Below, one piece after another: positions 61,601-64,000 of a DNA stretch of 64,000 bases. The DNA lies in NCBI GenBank assembly GCA_039105265.1, contig JAPFFF010000001.1, positions 9,114,001-9,178,000 on the forward strand, read 5' to 3'. The notes below the pieces were generated by a model. It had not been told where the DNA came from. It searched no databases and saw nothing but the letters and a program-made list of their open reading frames with translations. Numbering within the stretch: the stretch's first letter is position 1; each line of letters starts with the position of its first letter. A program made the translations under genes and the position numbers. The stretch comes from Tritrichomonas musculus. Lineage: Eukaryota; Parabasalia; Tritrichomonadida; Tritrichomonadidae.

Positions 61601-61664
61601 ATTTAATTACATTTACATATTAAATAAAAACAGATAACACTATATGAAAATATTATTGTTAAAA
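61116..61664. other. Gene-free spacer with fold-back repeat and poly(A)
   Basis: Contains the inverted repeat at 61439-61541 and a 31-base A run (61568-61598). No gene recognised. Confidence 0.5.
61439..61541. repeat. Fold-back inverted repeat
   Basis: Arms of 29 bp with one mismatch (61439-61467 and 61513-61541; AACTTTGTTTTTTAATTTTC and its inverse) separated by a 45-bp loop. Could be a minimal MITE or a strong transcript hairpin between convergent genes. Confidence 0.75.
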
Positions 61665-62903
61665 TTACTTCTTGATTTCACCAAAAGTAACAGTTGGTAA
61701 TGGTATATATACATCGTCATCATAATTTGAAGTTTTCTTTTTAATATCATTATTTTGTGACTTTGAAGAATTCGTATCAATTAACGGCTCTGACATTTCG
61801 CATTTCTTAAGTCGTTTTTTAATAGAATTAAGCTCAGAAATGATTCGATCTTGAACACTTTTAATTTGAACTGAGATAGAGTCAATTGTTCTTTGGGCAG
61901 TGTTCTGTGATAAGTTGTGGGCCATTTCTTTTATTTGCAAAGATAATGAATCGCAAAGATTATTCACTTCGATTACTTTACTCTCAATCTCAGTTGCTGA
62001 CTCTTGAATTTCATTAGCCATATCTTTCACTTCTGCCAACCGGTTCCTGCAATTTGTCAATTTTTCACTTGCGTTAGTAAGCGAATTTGTAAACTCCTTT
62101 TGGAATGCTTTGATTTGTTCAGATAGAACTCTCATAGGATCAGAAAGATCAGCAATATCTTTTTTGGAAGTTGAAATAACTACATCATTTTTATAAGATA
62201 TGCCAGAATGTGGTGCTTGAAAACTTATAGCTGATTTTTCTTGAGAGGATTGTATAAGAGAGCTTAAATTTGCGTTGATTTCAGATAATTGAATATTTTG
62301 CTGTTGGACCAATTTCCGCATTTTTTCAATATTATCTGCAGATTGAAGGCGAGTGGATTGAGATGCTAACTTTGCAATTTTTTGTTCGAGGTAAGATAAA
62401 CGTTGCTCTGTTGACTTGCTATATTGGGAAAAAATGCTAGTAATTCCATCTAAATTCTTGTCAAATTCGTCTTGCGAATTAGAAGATAACTGTAAACCTG
62501 TATTTTTTTGTTTTGGTATATCAGTAAAAAACTTCTTCTTGAAATCAGATAAAAAATCGTCTACACAAGAATCAACTTTGAAATTCATTTGGTTTTCAAG
62601 ATTTTTTAACTGGGATAATGCGTCATTTATATTTTTGGTTTGATTACCTGACTTTTCTTTTAAATCAAAGACGTCTCGTCTAACTTGGAGAATATTTCTG
62701 TTAAGTTCGGATGGAAGTTGTTGCCTGATGTTTTTTATATCTTTCTCAATTGATTGGAGGCGAGGGTAGATCTGAAGTATATTTCTTTTAATTTCTTGTG
62801 GAGCATATTCGGATTCCGGTGAACTATTTGAAGACTCTAAATCGGGTAATTTTGTTGAATGAGTTGAATCAAGAGGAGGAAGAGCAGATGCTTCAATGCT
62901 CAT
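61665..62903 (-). CDS. Coiled-coil protein of unknown function
   Basis: 412 residues. After a Pro/Ser-rich N-terminus (residues 1-35), nearly the whole protein is amphipathic heptads, with Gln/Asn/Ser-rich breaks near 135-150 and 220-245, and a charged, basic then acidic C-terminus. It looks like a cytoskeletal or tethering coiled coil. TTCAAAAAGTGGA (62928-62940, plus strand) lies about 25 bp upstream of the start. Family not recognised. Confidence 0.7.
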   Translation of the reverse strand: MSIEASALPPLDSTHSTKLPDLESSNSSPESEYAPQEIKRNILQIYPRLQSIEKDIKNIRQQLPSELNRNILQVRRDVFDLKEKSGNQTKNINDALSQLKNLENQMNFKVDSCVDDFLSDFKKKFFTDIPKQKNTGLQLSSNSQDEFDKNLDGITSIFSQYSKSTEQRLSYLEQKIAKLASQSTRLQSADNIEKMRKLVQQQNIQLSEINANLSSLIQSSQEKSAISFQAPHSGISYKNDVVISTSKKDIADLSDPMRVLSEQIKAFQKEFTNSLTNASEKLTNCRNRLAEVKDMANEIQESATEIESKVIEVNNLCDSLSLQIKEMAHNLSQNTAQRTIDSISVQIKSVQDRIISELNSIKKRLKKCEMSEPLIDTNSSKSQNNDIKKKTSNYDDDVYIPLPTVTFGEIKK

Positions 62904-63298
62904 AATAACGAATTCTTCTGAATATTATTCAAAAAGTGGATATATAAACTCCACTACCAAATCTAGAATTCGAGATGGAGGAAAAAGGCATGCACAATTT
63001 TTTGCATTTTATTGATTGCCAGACAAGGAAAATCGAATATTAGAAATCAGAAAAAAAAAAAAAAAGGATTTGACAAGAATATGCTTCGAGTTTATAAAAC
63101 AATATATAAATTTGATCAATACAGTATTTATAGTCAGTGGTAGTAAAAATGAATGTAAATTATCATTTATTTTTATTTTTAAATAATACAAATTATCATC
63201 TTCACAATCCGAGGTATTAATAATAATGAGATTATACCTCATAAATTACGCAAAATTAAGCTTAATCGTAGAAACTTGCAAATCTTTAAAAAAGTTCC
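62904..63298. other. Spacer, nothing recognised
   Basis: It holds the promoter of the coiled-coil gene and the 3' flank of frataxin. The short ORFs at 63009-63242 (minus) and 63226-63525 (plus) are low-complexity or antisense shadows. Confidence 0.5.
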
Positions 63299-63676
63299 TC
63301 AATCAACTTTCAATGTTTTTTCTACTTCGTTTATTAATGATTGATTTAGATCAAGTTTATCATCCTTTGTATCAACCCATTTATTTGAATCCGAGTCATA
63401 TTCGAATTTTAAAGATCCTGAAACAGGAGATGAAACCCATATTTGACGATTTGGTGATTGTCTGCTGCATAATATATCATGCTTTGTGGTATGGAATGAT
63501 AGAGAATCGTCCTGAGCATCAATAATGAAGGAATCACCAAGTTTTTCATATTTCGAAGAGAAGAAATCGGCAAGATCATAAAATGTATCCGCAACTTTAG
63601 ATTTGAATTCAGCCTCATTTGGGAATGCTGCCATTCCTTTTGCAAAGAAGCGTTTAAAATGATAAGGAGAGAGCAT
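63299..63676 (-). CDS. Frataxin (hydrogenosomal)
   Basis: 125 residues from the ATG at 63676. The longer frame to 63715 starts at TTG and holds CCTTT, a possible M5 initiator, so the ATG is preferred. Frataxin assists Fe-S cluster assembly with the IscS/IscU machinery. The fold is evident: an acidic first helix (FYDLADFFSSKYEK), then DSLSFHT, and the diagnostic SPNRQIWVSSPVSGSLKFEY followed by NKWVD, then a final helix (LNQSLINEVEKTLK). The N-terminus MLSPYHFKRFFAKG is a short Arg/Lys/Phe presequence like those that target trichomonad proteins to hydrogenosomes. Confidence 0.88.
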   Translation of the reverse strand: MLSPYHFKRFFAKGMAAFPNEAEFKSKVADTFYDLADFFSSKYEKLGDSFIIDAQDDSLSFHTTKHDILCSRQSPNRQIWVSSPVSGSLKFEYDSDSNKWVDTKDDKLDLNQSLINEVEKTLKVD

Positions 63677-64000
63677 AATGAGTAATTTTAAACCAAATTG
63701 AAAAGGTTTAATCAATTTTGAACTTTTTGATATATATCATTAATCTCATCATTTTTCGAAATGCCCAAAAGCAGATTGTGATTCTAAAAGAGAAGAAGGC
63801 AAAAGAAGAAAAGATAACAATAAACTTGCATTTTGCTTGCTTTAAATCTTTTCTTTTTATTTATAATTAATATAATATAATATAATTTAAAAAAAAAAAA
63901 AAAATTGCTTGTAGTGTAAGCAACATTATTGCATATATCATGACATATATTATTTTTATTATTATAAAAATTTTAACAGAAGCTAATATTACATAACATT
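63677..64000. other. Frataxin promoter and gene-free window end
   Basis: On the minus strand TATCAAAAAGTTC (about 63720-63732) and CCTTT (about 63703-63709) precede the frataxin ATG. The rest is AT-rich, with an A run near 63888-63904. Confidence 0.4.

Overview
The window looks like nuclear DNA of a trichomonad protist, most likely close to Tritrichomonas. The grounds are very AT-rich intergenic DNA, nearly intron-free genes packed on both strands, one candidate 25-nt intron, sequences matching the Trichomonas vaginalis core-promoter motifs M3 and M5 just upstream of start codons, flagellar/axonemal genes, and a frataxin with a short hydrogenosome-type presequence. No rRNA or tRNA gene was recognised. 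Species assignment is inference.

Layout. 1-4300: serine palmitoyltransferase (LCB2) and, convergent to it, a flavin-dependent thymidylate synthase (ThyX). 4305-9443: a complete-looking 5.1-kb DNA transposon with TTAA-flanked terminal inverted repeats and one transposase whose C-terminus resembles a linker-histone winged helix; its right end lies about 15 bp from the RFC1 start codon. 9459-28353: RFC1 with a duplicated BRCT module, tRNase Z, an axonemal CCDC42/CFAP73-like coiled coil, a long coiled coil with 38-residue repeats, several unrecognised proteins, a POLE3/NC2-beta-type histone-fold gene split by the 25-nt intron, and a SAPS-like PP6 regulatory subunit. 28490-36000: a gene-free repeat field with two apparently identical 2.4-kb direct repeats, a TA-flanked MITE sitting exactly at their junction, an inverted-repeat element inside each copy, and a decayed Tc1/mariner element.

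36170-48513: an HSP70-like ATPase domain fused to long acidic repeats instead of a substrate-binding domain, two membrane proteins (one a PKR1-like V-ATPase assembly factor), ribosomal protein eL13, a Ser-rich protein ending in a CaaX-like box, a four-TM protein with very long Trp-acidic and Phe-Asp repeats, and ATG12. 48514-64000: an intergenic region with a 407-bp MITE, RAD51, a head-only SAS-6-like protein, the giant axonemal protein CFAP54, a chromoshadow-domain protein, a coiled-coil protein and frataxin.

Themes rather than operons: DNA replication/repair (RFC1, RAD51, histone-fold, ThyX), cilium/centriole (CFAP54, CCDC42-like, SAS-6-like), autophagy and endomembrane (ATG12, PKR1-like, LCB2), Fe-S assembly (frataxin). 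Each gene appears to be transcribed singly. Several start codons were moved from in-frame TTG/GTG codons to the first ATG. The most notable items are the transposase with an H1-like domain, the 25-nt intron, the 2.4-kb duplication with a transposon at its joint, the ThyX gene, and the HSP70-repeat fusion. All similarity calls are from memory of the families; no search was run.
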